Assembly: GCA_044370375.1 (NCBI GenBank)
Contig: JBILVQ010000002.1
Location: 1 to 43,184 of the forward strand
Origin: JBILVQ01 sp044370375
GTDB lineage: Bacteria > Bacteroidota > Bacteroidia > UBA4408
Direction: 5' to 3'
DNA: 43,184 bases
Shown here: one piece after another, positions 16,986 through 26,134 of the stretch
Layout: every line of letters begins with the position of its first letter
Position numbering within the stretch: position 1 is the stretch's first letter
Notes under the pieces: generated by a model
Database searches by the model: none
Told to the model about the DNA's origin: nothing
What the model saw: only the letters and a program-made list of their open reading frames with translations
Made by a program: the position numbers and the translations under genes

Positions 16986-17951
16986 TTAAATTATTCCCTC
17001 TTTTATTAAATCGTGCATATGAACAAAGCCTGAAAAATTTCCGTTTTGAAGGACCAGAAGCTGCATAATATTGTTTTGTTGCATTTGTAACAAAGCTTCG
17101 GCTGCTAATTCTTCTCCTTCTATCATTTTTGGTTGGGGATTCATAATTTGGAAGGCCTTGATTTCATTGATAGAATCTGATTTTTCCAACGACCGCCGGA
17201 TATCACCATCTGTAATAATTCCAACCAATTTACCTGAATGGAAAACAGCTGTTGCCCCTAATCTTTTTGATGATATTTCAAGAATCACTTTTTTAAGTGA
17301 ATCCTCATAATCTACCACCGGAATTTCATTGTTTCTAGATATCTCGTTAACCCTTAGGTATAATTTTTTTCCCAAAGTTCCACCGGGATGATACTTTGCA
17401 AAGTCTTGCCGAGAGAAACCCTTTTCTAAAAGTACACAAACAGCAAGTGCATCGCCCATCGCTAATTGGGCAGTGGTGCTGCTGGTAGGAGCGAGGTTGT
17501 TTGGACATGCTTCTTTTTCTACCGATGTGTTCAGCACGTAATCTGCATTCAAGGCTAAAAAGGATTCAGTATTGCCTACAATAGCAATCAATGGATTTCC
17601 TCCCGATTTCAGCAAGGGAACAATTACTTTAATTTCAGGGGTGTTTCCACTTTTGCTTAGGCAAATTACCACATCATCTTTTGTTATGGTACCCAAATCA
17701 CCATGAATGGCATCAGCAGCATGCATAAAAACCGACGGACTACCAGTAGAGTTAAGAGTGGCCGCTATTTTTTGAGCAATAATGGCACTTTTCCCAATTC
17801 CAGTTAAGACAACCCTACCGGTGGTATTTTTGATGATTTCAACCGACTTAACAAAATTTACGTCAAGGGCAGGAATCATATCCAGAATACTTTGTGCCTC
17901 TATTTCAAAGGTTTGTCGGGCGTTTTCTAATATGTCAGCGAATTTTTCCAA
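16986..17951 (-). CDS. kdsD: Arabinose-5-phosphate isomerase (KdsD/KpsF)
   Basis: Interconverts ribulose 5-phosphate and arabinose 5-phosphate, supplying KDO for the lipopolysaccharide core. An N-terminal SIS domain shows VVLTGIGKSAIIAQKIAATL, MHAADAIHGDLG and SKSGNTPE, and the EACPNNLAPTSSTTAQLAMGDALA stretch is diagnostic of the family. Two CBS domains follow (LGATAVFHSGKLVGIITDGDIRR and NIMQLLVLQNGNFSGFVHMHDL). The start is uncertain because no ATG lies in the right place. TTG 17949-17951 gives 321 residues, the usual length. A longer TTG start at 18053 would add an atypical 34 residues and overlap the recQ promoter. It is divergent from recQ and precedes the MBL hydrolase gene. Confidence 0.92.
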   Translation of the reverse strand: MEKFADILENARQTFEIEAQSILDMIPALDVNFVKSVEIIKNTTGRVVLTGIGKSAIIAQKIAATLNSTGSPSVFMHAADAIHGDLGTITKDDVVICLSKSGNTPEIKVIVPLLKSGGNPLIAIVGNTESFLALNADYVLNTSVEKEACPNNLAPTSSTTAQLAMGDALAVCVLLEKGFSRQDFAKYHPGGTLGKKLYLRVNEISRNNEIPVVDYEDSLKKVILEISSKRLGATAVFHSGKLVGIITDGDIRRSLEKSDSINEIKAFQIMNPQPKMIEGEELAAEALLQMQQNNIMQLLVLQNGNFSGFVHMHDLIKEGII

Positions 17952-18012
17952 AAAGATGGTTTTTTTAAGTGTTTTCCTTTTGCAAATGACAAAGTAAACG
18001 GAAAATTTGTTA

Positions 18013-18020
18013 TATCTTTG
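18013..18020 (+). promoter_or_regulatory. Candidate -7 box of the recQ promoter
   Basis: TATCTTTG is an exact TAnnTTTG box, 39 bases before the ATG at 18060. A matching -33 box at the usual distance is not clear. Its position argues against the in-frame upstream start at 18018. Confidence 0.5.
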
Positions 18021-18059
18021 AAAAGCAAATTTATTACTAAAAAACCAAGACAAAAAAAG

Positions 18060-20258
18060 ATGTTGGAAGTAGAAACGTCATTGACAGACGCCCTACAGAA
18101 ATATTTTGGATTTGATGCCTTCAAAGGTCAACAAGAGGCGATCATCAACAATTTACTCGACGGAAAGGACACTTTTGTGATTATGCCAACAGGTGGCGGT
18201 AAATCACTCTGCTATCAATTGCCTGCACTCCTGTGCCCGGGCACGGCAGTCATTATTTCTCCATTAATTGCCTTGATGAAAAATCAGGTGGATTCAATCA
18301 GAAATTTTGGTACCGATGACGGGGTAGCTCATTTCATGAACTCTTCTCTCACCAAAGCAGAAATTACCAAGGTGAAGAAAGACATCAAGGATGGCAGAAC
18401 AAAGCTCCTTTATGTGGCTCCTGAATCCCTCACAAAAGAAGAAAATGTTGCTTTCCTCAAGGAAGTAAAAGTTTCTTTTTTTGCTATTGATGAGGCGCAT
18501 TGTATTTCGGAATGGGGCCATGATTTCAGACCAGAATATCGTAGGCTGCGACCTATTATTGAGCAAATCGGACATGTGCCCATCATGGCACTCACCGCAA
18601 CAGCAACTCCTAAAGTTCAACAGGATATTCAGAAAAATTTAGGGATGCCCGAAGCAACCGTTTTCAAATCTTCTTTTAATAGAGATAATTTGTATTACGA
18701 GGTTAGACCTAAACATGATGTTGCTCGTGAAATTATAAAGTACATCAAACAACATCCCGGAAAGTCAGGAATTGTTTATTGCCTGAGCCGAAAAAAGGTA
18801 GAAGAAATTGCCGAAATTCTTGTTGTAAACGGTATCAAAGCCTTGCCTTACCACGCAGGTTTAGAAGCCAATGCTCGCGCTTCTCATCAGGATAAATTTT
18901 TGATGGAGGAAGCGGACGTGATTGTTGCTACCATTGCCTTTGGAATGGGAATTGATAAACCGGATGTTCGTTTTGTTATTCATCACGATATCCCAAAAAG
19001 TCTAGAAGGCTATTATCAGGAAACCGGCCGTGCAGGTCGTGATGGGGGCGAGGGTAACTGTATTACCTTTTATGCCTATGAAGATATTGTTAAGTTAGAA
19101 AAATTCATGAAAGGTAAACCGGTTTCTGAACAGGAAATTGGCAAACAACTATTGTTGGAAACGGTTGCCTATGCTGAATCTTCTATCTGCAGAAGGAAAA
19201 CATTGTTGCATTATTTTGGTGAGGAATACGATGAAAAAAATTGCAATAGCCAATGCGATAATTGCAAGTTCCCTAAACAAAAGTTTGAAGCAGAGGATAG
19301 CCTGTTGCTGGTACTAGAGGCCGTTCAGGAGGTTAAAGAGAAATTTAAAGCCAAGCATGTTGTTAATGTGCTTACCGGCATGCGCACCGCTCAAACCAAA
19401 TCCTACAAACACGAAGCCCTCGATATTTTTGGAAAAGGGGTTCATGAAAGTGAAAAATATTGGAATGCCGTTATCCGTCAGGCCCTGGTGCATGATTTTT
19501 TGTCAAAGGATATTGAAAATTACGGATTGTTGAAGTTGGAACCCAAAGGCCTGGCCTTTATGGAAAGCCCATACTCCATTCAGTTTACCAGAGATATCGA
19601 TTACGATGCCATTGCTGATGAAGAAGACGCAGCAATGTCGGCCGGCGGAAGAGGAAATGTAGCGCTTGATGAGGCACTATTTTCTATGTTGAAAGACCTC
19701 GTAAAGAAACAGGCCAAACAACTGAATCTGCCTCCCTATGTTTTATTTCAGGAAACTTCACTTTCCGAAATGGCTTCTCAATACCCCATTAACATTGATG
19801 AATTATCAAGGATTTCAGGGGTAGGACAGGGTAAAGCTCAACGTTACGGAAAGGAGGTTTGTGCCCTGATCAGTAAATATGTAAAGGAGAATGAAATTGA
19901 GCGACCTCAGGATTTGGTCGTGAAATCAGTTGTAAATAAATCAGGATTAAAAGTTCATATCATTCAAAGCATCGACAGAAGACTTTCTTTGGAAGATATC
20001 GCCAATGCCAAGGGAATTACCTTGAACGAAATTATCTCTGAAATTGAAACCATTGTTTCTTCTGGAACTAAAGTCAATATCAATTACTATATTGATGAAG
20101 TGGTAGATGAAGAAAAACAAGAAGAAATTTTCGATTATTTCCGCGAGGCTGAAACCGATTCTTTAGAAGAAGCTTTAAAAGAATTGGGTGAGGATGAATT
20201 TACCGAAGAGGAGGTTCGTTTGATGCGTATTAAATTTATAGCTGAGTACGGACATTAA
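18060..20258 (+). CDS. recQ: ATP-dependent DNA helicase RecQ
   Basis: A 3'-5' DNA helicase of recombination and replication-fork repair. ATG 18060 gives 732 residues with a normal N-terminus (LQKYFGFDAFKGQQ, the Q-motif region). Walker A is TGGGKS (44-49) and the Walker B box is DEAH (144-147), followed by the RecQ loop CISEWGHDFRPEY. The second helicase half has GIVYCLSRKKVEE, TIAFGMGIDKPDVRFVIH and QETGRAGRDG. The zinc-binding subdomain has its four cysteines (CRRKTLLHYF ... CNSQCDNC), followed by the winged-helix RQC domain and an HRDC domain (LPPYVLFQETSLSEMA). A further 100-residue acidic, helical C-terminal extension is present. The gene ends in a strong terminator shared with folC. Confidence 0.96.
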   Translation: MLEVETSLTDALQKYFGFDAFKGQQEAIINNLLDGKDTFVIMPTGGGKSLCYQLPALLCPGTAVIISPLIALMKNQVDSIRNFGTDDGVAHFMNSSLTKAEITKVKKDIKDGRTKLLYVAPESLTKEENVAFLKEVKVSFFAIDEAHCISEWGHDFRPEYRRLRPIIEQIGHVPIMALTATATPKVQQDIQKNLGMPEATVFKSSFNRDNLYYEVRPKHDVAREIIKYIKQHPGKSGIVYCLSRKKVEEIAEILVVNGIKALPYHAGLEANARASHQDKFLMEEADVIVATIAFGMGIDKPDVRFVIHHDIPKSLEGYYQETGRAGRDGGEGNCITFYAYEDIVKLEKFMKGKPVSEQEIGKQLLLETVAYAESSICRRKTLLHYFGEEYDEKNCNSQCDNCKFPKQKFEAEDSLLLVLEAVQEVKEKFKAKHVVNVLTGMRTAQTKSYKHEALDIFGKGVHESEKYWNAVIRQALVHDFLSKDIENYGLLKLEPKGLAFMESPYSIQFTRDIDYDAIADEEDAAMSAGGRGNVALDEALFSMLKDLVKKQAKQLNLPPYVLFQETSLSEMASQYPINIDELSRISGVGQGKAQRYGKEVCALISKYVKENEIERPQDLVVKSVVNKSGLKVHIIQSIDRRLSLEDIANAKGITLNEIISEIETIVSSGTKVNINYYIDEVVDEEKQEEIFDYFREAETDSLEEALKELGEDEFTEEEVRLMRIKFIAEYGH

Positions 20259-20281
20259 CCTTTCGAAAACAATCCCAATAG

Positions 20282-20322
20282 AAAGCCCCCAATAAGTTTT
20301 GAATTTATCGGGGGCTTTTTTT
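20282..20322. terminator. Intrinsic terminator between recQ and folC
   Basis: AAAGCCCCC at 20282-20290 pairs with GGGGGCTTT near 20310-20318, with additional AATAA/TTTAT pairing inside the loop, followed by a long T run. It serves two convergent genes. Confidence 0.8.
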
Positions 20323-20327
20323 TTCTG

Positions 20328-21614
20328 TTAAACAACCTCGGCTACTACAAAAGTAGATCCTCCAACAAATACCAAGTCTTCAGATCCGGCCATTTGCTTA
20401 GCCGCCTTTAAGGCCTTTTTTACCGATGCATAGGCCTTGCCGTTTAATCCCTTCGCAACGGCTTTTTGCATCAGTTCCGCTTTATCCAGGGCTCGTGGAA
20501 TATTGGCCTGACAGAAAAAATATCGTGCATTTTTCGGAAATAGGTTTAACATTTTATCAATCTCTTTGTCGTTAACCATTCCTAAAACGATGTTGAGGTT
20601 TTTATGCGGAATTTGTTGGATTTGGTTTAATACCATTTGAATTCCTGCCTCATTGTGTCCTGTGTCCGCAATGGTTAAAGGCTTTTCCTGCAGCACTTGC
20701 CATCTGCCTGCAAAGCCTGTATTGGCAATAACTTTTTTTATTCCCTGGGCAACATGGTTGTCTGAAAGTTTAAATCCTTTCTCCTGAATGGCATCGCACA
20801 CTGCCAATACCCCGCAAATATTGTATTGCTGGTAATTCCCTTGCAACGGACAATCAATCTCAGAGAAACGGATTTGTCCGTTTTTGTAAATCTCATATTG
20901 ACTATGGAAGTTTCGGTTCGATTTCTTGATGGCTTCGTAAAGAGTAGAGGCAATAATTAACCCGGCATTTTCCTCCTTTGCTTTTTTTTTGAATACCTCA
21001 AAATAATCGTTGTTTTTTTCGCTGATAACAACGGGTGTTTTGCTTTTGATAATGCCTGCTTTTTCTGTTGCAATGGCCGTTAGGCTTGATCCTAATAGTT
21101 GGGTATGATCAAAGCTAACATTGGTAATTAAACAAAGTTCAGGATGAATAATGTTGGTGGAGTCTAATCTGCCACCAAGTCCAGTTTCAATAATCGCTAT
21201 ATCCACCTGCTGGTCAGCAAACCAACAGAATGCCATGCCAACGGTCATTTCAAAAAAGGAAGGTTTTAGCTCGTTGAAAAAAGTAGCGTTTTTTTCAATG
21301 AACCGACTAACTGTTTTTTTGGGAATCATTGCCCCATTGATTTTGATTCTTTCTCTGAAATCTTTCAGGTGAGGGGAGGTGTACAATCCTGTTTTGTAAC
21401 CGGCTTCCTGAAAAATAGAGGCTAGCAAATGCGATGAAGATCCCTTGCCATTGGTTCCGGCAATATGTATTGATTTGAATTTTTTTTCAGGATAATCCAG
21501 GTGTTTGCTAATAGCAATGGTATTATCAAGATTGTTTTTGTAGGCAGCAATACCCACGCGTTGAAACATGGGTAGTTGCTCATACATGTAATTCAGGGCC
21601 TGCCTGTACAACAT
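20328..21614 (-). CDS. folC: Folylpolyglutamate synthase / dihydrofolate synthase
   Basis: Adds glutamate to dihydropteroate and to reduced folates, making and retaining the folate pool in the cytoplasm. The 428 residues follow the Mur-ligase layout. The ATP loop GTNGKGS lies at 53-59. Family segments follow: AGYKTGLYTSPHLKDFRERI, the metal/folate site (ETGLGGRLDSTNI) and the central-domain motif SFDHTQLLGSSLTAIATEKAGIIK, with DTGHNEAG in the C-terminal ligand domain. It is the last gene of an exbB-exbD-tonB-folC run, beginning 5 bases after the tonB-like stop, an arrangement suggesting cotranscription without any direct functional link. Confidence 0.95.
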   Translation of the reverse strand: MLYRQALNYMYEQLPMFQRVGIAAYKNNLDNTIAISKHLDYPEKKFKSIHIAGTNGKGSSSHLLASIFQEAGYKTGLYTSPHLKDFRERIKINGAMIPKKTVSRFIEKNATFFNELKPSFFEMTVGMAFCWFADQQVDIAIIETGLGGRLDSTNIIHPELCLITNVSFDHTQLLGSSLTAIATEKAGIIKSKTPVVISEKNNDYFEVFKKKAKEENAGLIIASTLYEAIKKSNRNFHSQYEIYKNGQIRFSEIDCPLQGNYQQYNICGVLAVCDAIQEKGFKLSDNHVAQGIKKVIANTGFAGRWQVLQEKPLTIADTGHNEAGIQMVLNQIQQIPHKNLNIVLGMVNDKEIDKMLNLFPKNARYFFCQANIPRALDKAELMQKAVAKGLNGKAYASVKKALKAAKQMAGSEDLVFVGGSTFVVAEVV

Positions 21615-21619
21615 GAAAA

Positions 21620-22471
21620 TTAGCGGAGCGTAAAATTGTAAATAACATTTCCCTTTTGTTCTTCCGGTGCGTCAGGATCCGGATTGAAGCGAACACCAAG
21701 GGCGGCTTTTCTAGCAATTTCCAACAAGGTGCTGTTACTCGTGGTTGAACCTTTGGCTCCGGGTTTGGCATAAATAACAACCCCTTTTTTGTCAACCGTA
21801 ATTTCAACCACCACAATACCTTCTTCCTGAACATTTGATTTAGGGGCTATGAGTGCTTGTGGCGTTCTTCCACTCAAAGTATAACGAATGCCTTTTCCTT
21901 TATCACTATCGCCATCTCCAACAGTATTGCCTCCACTACCTCCCGGACCGTGGTACTTGCTGGTTCTGCTACCATCAGGATCGCCTTGATCACCTGGTTT
22001 TCCGGTTTCACCTTCGTTGCCCCCTTTTTTTCCTCCGGATTTTCCAGGAAACAAAGCCCTTGCATTTACTTTTTTTTGCGGTGTTTCCGGAACAATTTCT
22101 TTAGGTGCAGGGTTATTGCTTTCGGCCGGTTTTTCTTTTACAACGGCTGTAGTTGGTGCCTCTTCTGTTTCTTGACTAAGAATAGATTCTGTAGATTTAA
22201 ATGCGGGGGCCTGATTGTTGGTGATTGGTTGAACAATAACATCGTCACTGGTATTCACTTGCTCGGCATCACCTGCCTCTTCCGGCTGCAAATCGCCCAT
22301 TCCATCTTCACTTAATCCTAAATTAACTTCCAGCCCGGGTGTTCCGGTGTCAGGATATGGGGGAATTGGTGTTTTAATAACCCACAGAAAAAAGAATAGA
22401 ATTATCAAACCATGAAACAATAGGGTTCCACTAAGTGCTAAAATTCTGTTTTTGGGTGATGTTCTTTCCAT
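21620..22471 (-). CDS. TonB-like energy transducer
   Basis: A 283-residue periplasm-spanning protein that would pass proton-motive energy from the ExbB/ExbD complex to outer-membrane receptors. An N-terminal membrane helix (residues 9-27, ILALSGTLLFHGLIILFFF) carries a His, as in TonB. A long polar linker follows, acidic at first, then Pro/Glu-rich and finally strongly Gly/Lys/Asp-rich (about 140-195) in place of the usual Pro-Glu/Pro-Lys repeats. The C-terminal domain (EGIVVVEITVDKKGVV to YNFTLR) has the TonB beta-alpha-beta fold. The position directly behind exbD and exbB supports the call. A TolA-like role is the alternative. Confidence 0.85.
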   Translation of the reverse strand: MERTSPKNRILALSGTLLFHGLIILFFFLWVIKTPIPPYPDTGTPGLEVNLGLSEDGMGDLQPEEAGDAEQVNTSDDVIVQPITNNQAPAFKSTESILSQETEEAPTTAVVKEKPAESNNPAPKEIVPETPQKKVNARALFPGKSGGKKGGNEGETGKPGDQGDPDGSRTSKYHGPGGSGGNTVGDGDSDKGKGIRYTLSGRTPQALIAPKSNVQEEGIVVVEITVDKKGVVIYAKPGAKGSTTSNSTLLEIARKAALGVRFNPDPDAPEEQKGNVIYNFTLR

Positions 22472-22491
22472 GGCTTGGAAAATTTTTGAAT

Positions 22492-22896
22492 TTATTTTCC
22501 GGGTGTTTTGGTGGCCAGCACCATTTTTACTTTCAGTCGGTTGCCTACACTAAGGATATCAACAAGGTCCTGGATGGATAGGGTATTGTCAACTCTTAAA
22601 ACAACCGTAGGTTCAGCAACCCCTGAAATTAAAGCAGCAAGGTTGGGCTCAAGCATGGCGTACTCAATAGGTTTATTATTGAGATAAATCAGTTTGTCTT
22701 TTGAGATATCAATAAAGAACTGTTGTTTAGCCAAAGTTTGTGAAGATGATGCCTTGGGCAACATTAATTTAATCACACTAGGGTTTACCAATGTAGAAAC
22801 AATCAAAAAAAACAACATCAAAAAAAACATGATGTCGCTCATCGAAGAAGCTCCTACCTCAGCGGCAAATCTTTTATTGTTTTTTCTGAAGTTCAT
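22492..22896 (-). CDS. exbD: ExbD/TolR-family proton channel subunit
   Basis: A 134-residue inner-membrane protein with one N-terminal helix preceded by a basic stretch. The essential membrane Asp is Asp21 in SMSDIMFFLMLFFLI, the proton-carrying residue of the family. The periplasmic domain (VINKL-like, LRVDNTLSIQDLVDILSVG) follows. Its start codon overlaps the exbB stop codon in ATGA (22893-22896), implying translational coupling and a fixed complex with ExbB. The tonB-like partner is 20 bases downstream. ExbD is favoured over TolR because of the tonB-like gene. Confidence 0.92.
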   Translation of the reverse strand: MNFRKNNKRFAAEVGASSMSDIMFFLMLFFLIVSTLVNPSVIKLMLPKASSSQTLAKQQFFIDISKDKLIYLNNKPIEYAMLEPNLAALISGVAEPTVVLRVDNTLSIQDLVDILSVGNRLKVKMVLATKTPGK

Positions 22897-23618
22897 GCTT
22901 TGGGATCTTGAAGAATATCTAAAAATTCCACAGAATGGGCTTCCATTTTAAAGGTAATCCTGTCAATCATCATGTTGAGGTAATGATAACTCACAAAAGA
23001 AAACACTCCTACAATCAAGCCAGCCGCGCTGGTAATCATCTTTTCGTACAATCCTCCGGAAATTAAGCCAATGCTGATATTATCAGCAAGTGAAATATTA
23101 TAGAAAATTTTAATTACCCCGGAAATGGTTCCGATAAAACCAAACATGGGGGCAATTCCTGCAATGATACCAAGCAGTGAAAGGCCTTTTTCCATTTTGG
23201 ATACCTCAAGTTTGCCCACGCTTTCCATAGAGGATTCAATCTCGCGGATAGGTTTACCTACCCTTGATATTCCTTTTTCCATCACCGCAGCCACTGCGGT
23301 ATTTTGGGCTTTGCAAAGATTCCTGGCTGCATCCATATTGCCCGACCTTAAATGATCCTTTATTTGCTGCATGAGCGTATTGTCGGTTTTGCCGGCTTTT
23401 TTGATGGCTGCAAATCGTTCAATTAAAACATAGATACTCAGGAGGGATAAAATTCCAATGGGAATCATGAGTACACCGCCTTTCATGATTAAATCTAGCA
23501 GCGATAAGGAATCGTGTTGTACCGGGGCGGCTTCAGCAGCAGCAGGAAGCGCAGTGGATGCGGTACTCATACTATCACTGATTCCTTCAGTGATTTGTAA
23601 CAAAAGAGATAATAACAT
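22893..23618 (-). CDS. exbB: ExbB/TolQ/MotA-family proton channel subunit
   Basis: The 241-residue proton-channel partner of ExbD. Three membrane helices are visible: about 47-67 (GGVLMIPIGILSLLSIYVLI), about 150-170 (GLSLLGIIAGIAPMFGFIGTI) and about 195-215 (KMITSAAGLIVGVFSFVSYHYL). The large cytoplasmic loop lies between the first two. GIAPMFGFIGTISGVIKIF is the family's signature region. An Ala-rich segment near the N-terminus (residues 18-35) is a short periplasmic extension. As first gene of the exbB-exbD-tonB-folC run, its promoter must lie in the 166 bases upstream, where only a one-mismatch -7 box (TACTTTCG, minus strand, 23650-23657) was found. Confidence 0.92.
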   Translation of the reverse strand: MLLSLLLQITEGISDSMSTASTALPAAAEAAPVQHDSLSLLDLIMKGGVLMIPIGILSLLSIYVLIERFAAIKKAGKTDNTLMQQIKDHLRSGNMDAARNLCKAQNTAVAAVMEKGISRVGKPIREIESSMESVGKLEVSKMEKGLSLLGIIAGIAPMFGFIGTISGVIKIFYNISLADNISIGLISGGLYEKMITSAAGLIVGVFSFVSYHYLNMMIDRITFKMEAHSVEFLDILQDPKA

Positions 23619-23784
23619 AAGGCGTGTTTAAGCGGTAATTTCTGCTAAACGAAAGTAAACAACACGATTTTTGTGTTGAGTCACTTTGGTTTCAAATTAT
23701 AAACACGTAAATGTTAGTTGATAGGCCGATGCTTTTGCAATTGAAAAACCAATCGCATTAATTGTGCCAATACTGCATTCTTTT

Positions 23785-24891
23785 TTAAGGTTTCACCTCC
23801 GGATGCAAGCCCATTGCATCAATTCCCGCTACTGTATTACAAAATTCGCATCCTTCGTCTGCCACAATTTTCATAATGGCAAAGTTTACCTGTTCTCTGG
23901 CATTCATATAAACTTCCCAGTCGGCTACTTTTACAAAGAACAAAACCCTTATAGAAATGGAAATGTCTTTGAAGGCATATAAATGAACATAGCATTCTTC
24001 AGTGGTATCGGGGTGTTGCAGAATGAAGGCTTTGATTTTTTTTATAATGTTCGTAAGCGAAGCTTCCGGCGACTGATACTTTAATCCAATGTCGAATTTT
24101 ACTCTTCTTACCTCCCTTAGCGACAGATTATCTAATTCCGTATCAACTAATTTTTTGTTGGGGACGGTGACAAATGTTTTTTCAAGGGTTCTTATTCGGG
24201 TACTTCTGAATCCAATGCGTTCAACATTCCCTTCAATGTTGCCTACTTTGATTAAATCTCCGGTAACAAAAGGTTTGTCGAAAAAAATGGTAAATGAGCC
24301 CAGTAAATTTTCTAGTGATTCTTTGGCTGCAAGCGCAATGGCCAAACCTCCGATTCCTAATCCAGCAATCAGTGAGGTAATATCGAGCTTGAAAATAGCA
24401 CCCAGAATAAAGAAGAAAGAAAAAATTACAATAATTATCTTGAACGCTTCTCTAATAAAGGGAACTATTTGGTCATCGGCTTTCGATTCGGATAGTGCCG
24501 CCTTATGCAGCAATACCAATCCGAAAAAATCTACCAGCCTTAATACAATCCAGGTAATCGACAAACAAAGGGCAACCTGAAAAATTTTAGACAGCGCCAT
24601 CCTTAACCCAAATTCCTCAACCGGTGGAATTTGCCACTGTTGTGGGAAGTTAAGCTGATTGAAAGCGAAATAGACGGTAAGAAGTGAAAGTACCGTTGAT
24701 AAAGGCCTTTTTATTAATCCGAGTAGTTTTTCAAATCCTACTTCCCCTTCGGCATAGGTCTTTAGAAAACGATACATGCCTTTGGAGATCAACTTTGACA
24801 AAAGACTTCGAAAGAAAAAACCAACGGCAATAATTCCTATAAACCAGAAATAATTTTCGATCGGATTTCCTAAAAACTGTAAATGCATCAT
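23785..24891 (-). CDS. MscS-family mechanosensitive ion channel
   Basis: A 368-residue small-conductance mechanosensitive channel that opens on membrane tension to release small solutes during osmotic downshock. Four or five N-terminal helices precede the pore helix, whose glycine/alanine packing motif is clear: GLGIGGLAIALAAKESLENLLG. This is followed by IFFDKPFVTGDLIKVGN and by EGNVERIGFRSTRIRTLE, the beta domain that forms the cytoplasmic vestibule. The ATG at 24889-24891 overlaps the stop of the dehydrogenase gene as ATGA, so the channel is translated from the same message. This links a glutamate-type nitrogen enzyme with a solute-release valve. Confidence 0.93.
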   Translation of the reverse strand: MMHLQFLGNPIENYFWFIGIIAVGFFFRSLLSKLISKGMYRFLKTYAEGEVGFEKLLGLIKRPLSTVLSLLTVYFAFNQLNFPQQWQIPPVEEFGLRMALSKIFQVALCLSITWIVLRLVDFFGLVLLHKAALSESKADDQIVPFIREAFKIIIVIFSFFFILGAIFKLDITSLIAGLGIGGLAIALAAKESLENLLGSFTIFFDKPFVTGDLIKVGNIEGNVERIGFRSTRIRTLEKTFVTVPNKKLVDTELDNLSLREVRRVKFDIGLKYQSPEASLTNIIKKIKAFILQHPDTTEECYVHLYAFKDISISIRVLFFVKVADWEVYMNAREQVNFAIMKIVADEGCEFCNTVAGIDAMGLHPEVKP

Positions 24892-26120
24892 TCTTTTATC
24901 AGTTGCTGAAGGGCAATAGAATAAGCTGTTTCGGTAAGGTTTGTTTTATGAGAATTTTTTTCCTTAACCGCCATCAGGGCTTTTTGCATGGTTTTACTTA
25001 CATCATCAAAAATGGCTTCATCTGTACTTTCTGCACCTGGCTCCATCAGGTAGGCAAAAACCCTAGCCATGCCGCAATTAGCAATAAAATCAGGAATTAC
25101 AGCTACTTTTTGATCAACAGCCCTTGCAATTGGTCCAAAGAAAATTTCTTTATCGGCAAAAGGAACATTTGCTCCGGAACTAATAATTTGTAATCCGCTT
25201 TGAATCATGGCTTCAACCTGCTCCATGGTTACAAGACGCGAAGCTGCGGCCGGAATAAAAATTTCTGCTCCGCTTTTCCAAATTTGTTTGTTTATTTCCT
25301 CAAAGGATATTTTTTGAGCTGCTACCAACTCATTGCCATTTTTATTTAAAAACAATTGGGTTATTTCTTCGTGGGTGAATCCGTTTAGGTTCATTATTCC
25401 CCCATTTCTATCAATGATTCCGGTGATTTTCACACCCATTTTTGATAAATACCAGGCAGCAGCAGCCCCTACATTGCCCCAACCCTGAATAATGGCCCTT
25501 TTTTCCTGAAGGAGCATTCCGTATAGGGCACCGAAGTGTTTTACTGATTCTGCAACTCCATAACCGGTAATTAAATCTGCAACTGTAATTATTTGATTCC
25601 CTTCGGGTCTGAATTGCAGATTTTGTACCGGCAACAAAACGCCTTTTTTTAGGTTTTCAATTTGGTCATTAAAATGGGGATTGTTTCTTCCATAATAACC
25701 ACACACCACTCCCTCTTGCGGATGCAGGATTCCCAGTTCTCCGGTGATAGGGATCACTTCATGGATTTCGTCTACGTTTAAGTCGCCCCCGGTTCCGTAA
25801 TATTCTTTTAGGATGGGTTTTACCGCCTTGTACCAACGCTTTAATACCCCATTTTTTCTTGGGTCGGAAGGATCAAAATCAATTCCTGATTTAGCACCTC
25901 CAATGGCCGGACCCGCAACAGTAAATTTTATTTCCATGGTTTTGGCCAAAGATTCTACTTCGCGTTTGTCTAAATTTTTCCTCATCCGTGTGCCTCCACC
26001 GGCAGCCCCACCACGCAATGAATTAATTACAATCCAGCCCTTTGCCTCCGTTACTGAATCATTCCATTCAAAGGTAATTTCAGGGGCCTTGGCTTCAAAT
26101 TGCTCGAGTAGGGTTTTCAT
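24888..26120 (-). CDS. Glu/Leu/Phe/Val-family amino-acid dehydrogenase
   Basis: A 410-residue NAD(P)-dependent enzyme of the glutamate/leucine dehydrogenase family, interconverting an amino acid with its 2-oxo acid and ammonium. The catalytic lysine is Lys77 in IGGAKSGIDFDP. The dinucleotide fold starts near IIQGWGNVGAAAA. A C-terminal ANCGMARVFAYL helix closes the enzyme. In glutamate dehydrogenases a Lys in KGGMR grips the substrate side-chain carboxylate. Here the aligned stretch is GGGTRM (41-46), as in leucine dehydrogenases (ALGGTRM), with Gly41 where the Lys or Leu would be. I therefore do not assign glutamate specificity. The gene precedes and overlaps the MscS channel gene. Confidence 0.88.
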   Translation of the reverse strand: MKTLLEQFEAKAPEITFEWNDSVTEAKGWIVINSLRGGAAGGGTRMRKNLDKREVESLAKTMEIKFTVAGPAIGGAKSGIDFDPSDPRKNGVLKRWYKAVKPILKEYYGTGGDLNVDEIHEVIPITGELGILHPQEGVVCGYYGRNNPHFNDQIENLKKGVLLPVQNLQFRPEGNQIITVADLITGYGVAESVKHFGALYGMLLQEKRAIIQGWGNVGAAAAWYLSKMGVKITGIIDRNGGIMNLNGFTHEEITQLFLNKNGNELVAAQKISFEEINKQIWKSGAEIFIPAAASRLVTMEQVEAMIQSGLQIISSGANVPFADKEIFFGPIARAVDQKVAVIPDFIANCGMARVFAYLMEPGAESTDEAIFDDVSKTMQKALMAVKEKNSHKTNLTETAYSIALQQLIKE

Positions 26121-26134
26121 AAGTTATTTTTTTG

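Noticed and set aside
17952..18053. Longer KdsD from a TTG at 18053.
   Set aside because: Adds 34 residues not seen in the family and crosses the recQ -7 box.
23660..23678. Inverted repeat CAACAC/GTGTTG upstream of exbB.
   Set aside because: Only 6 bp with a 7-base loop; expected by chance in this much sequence.
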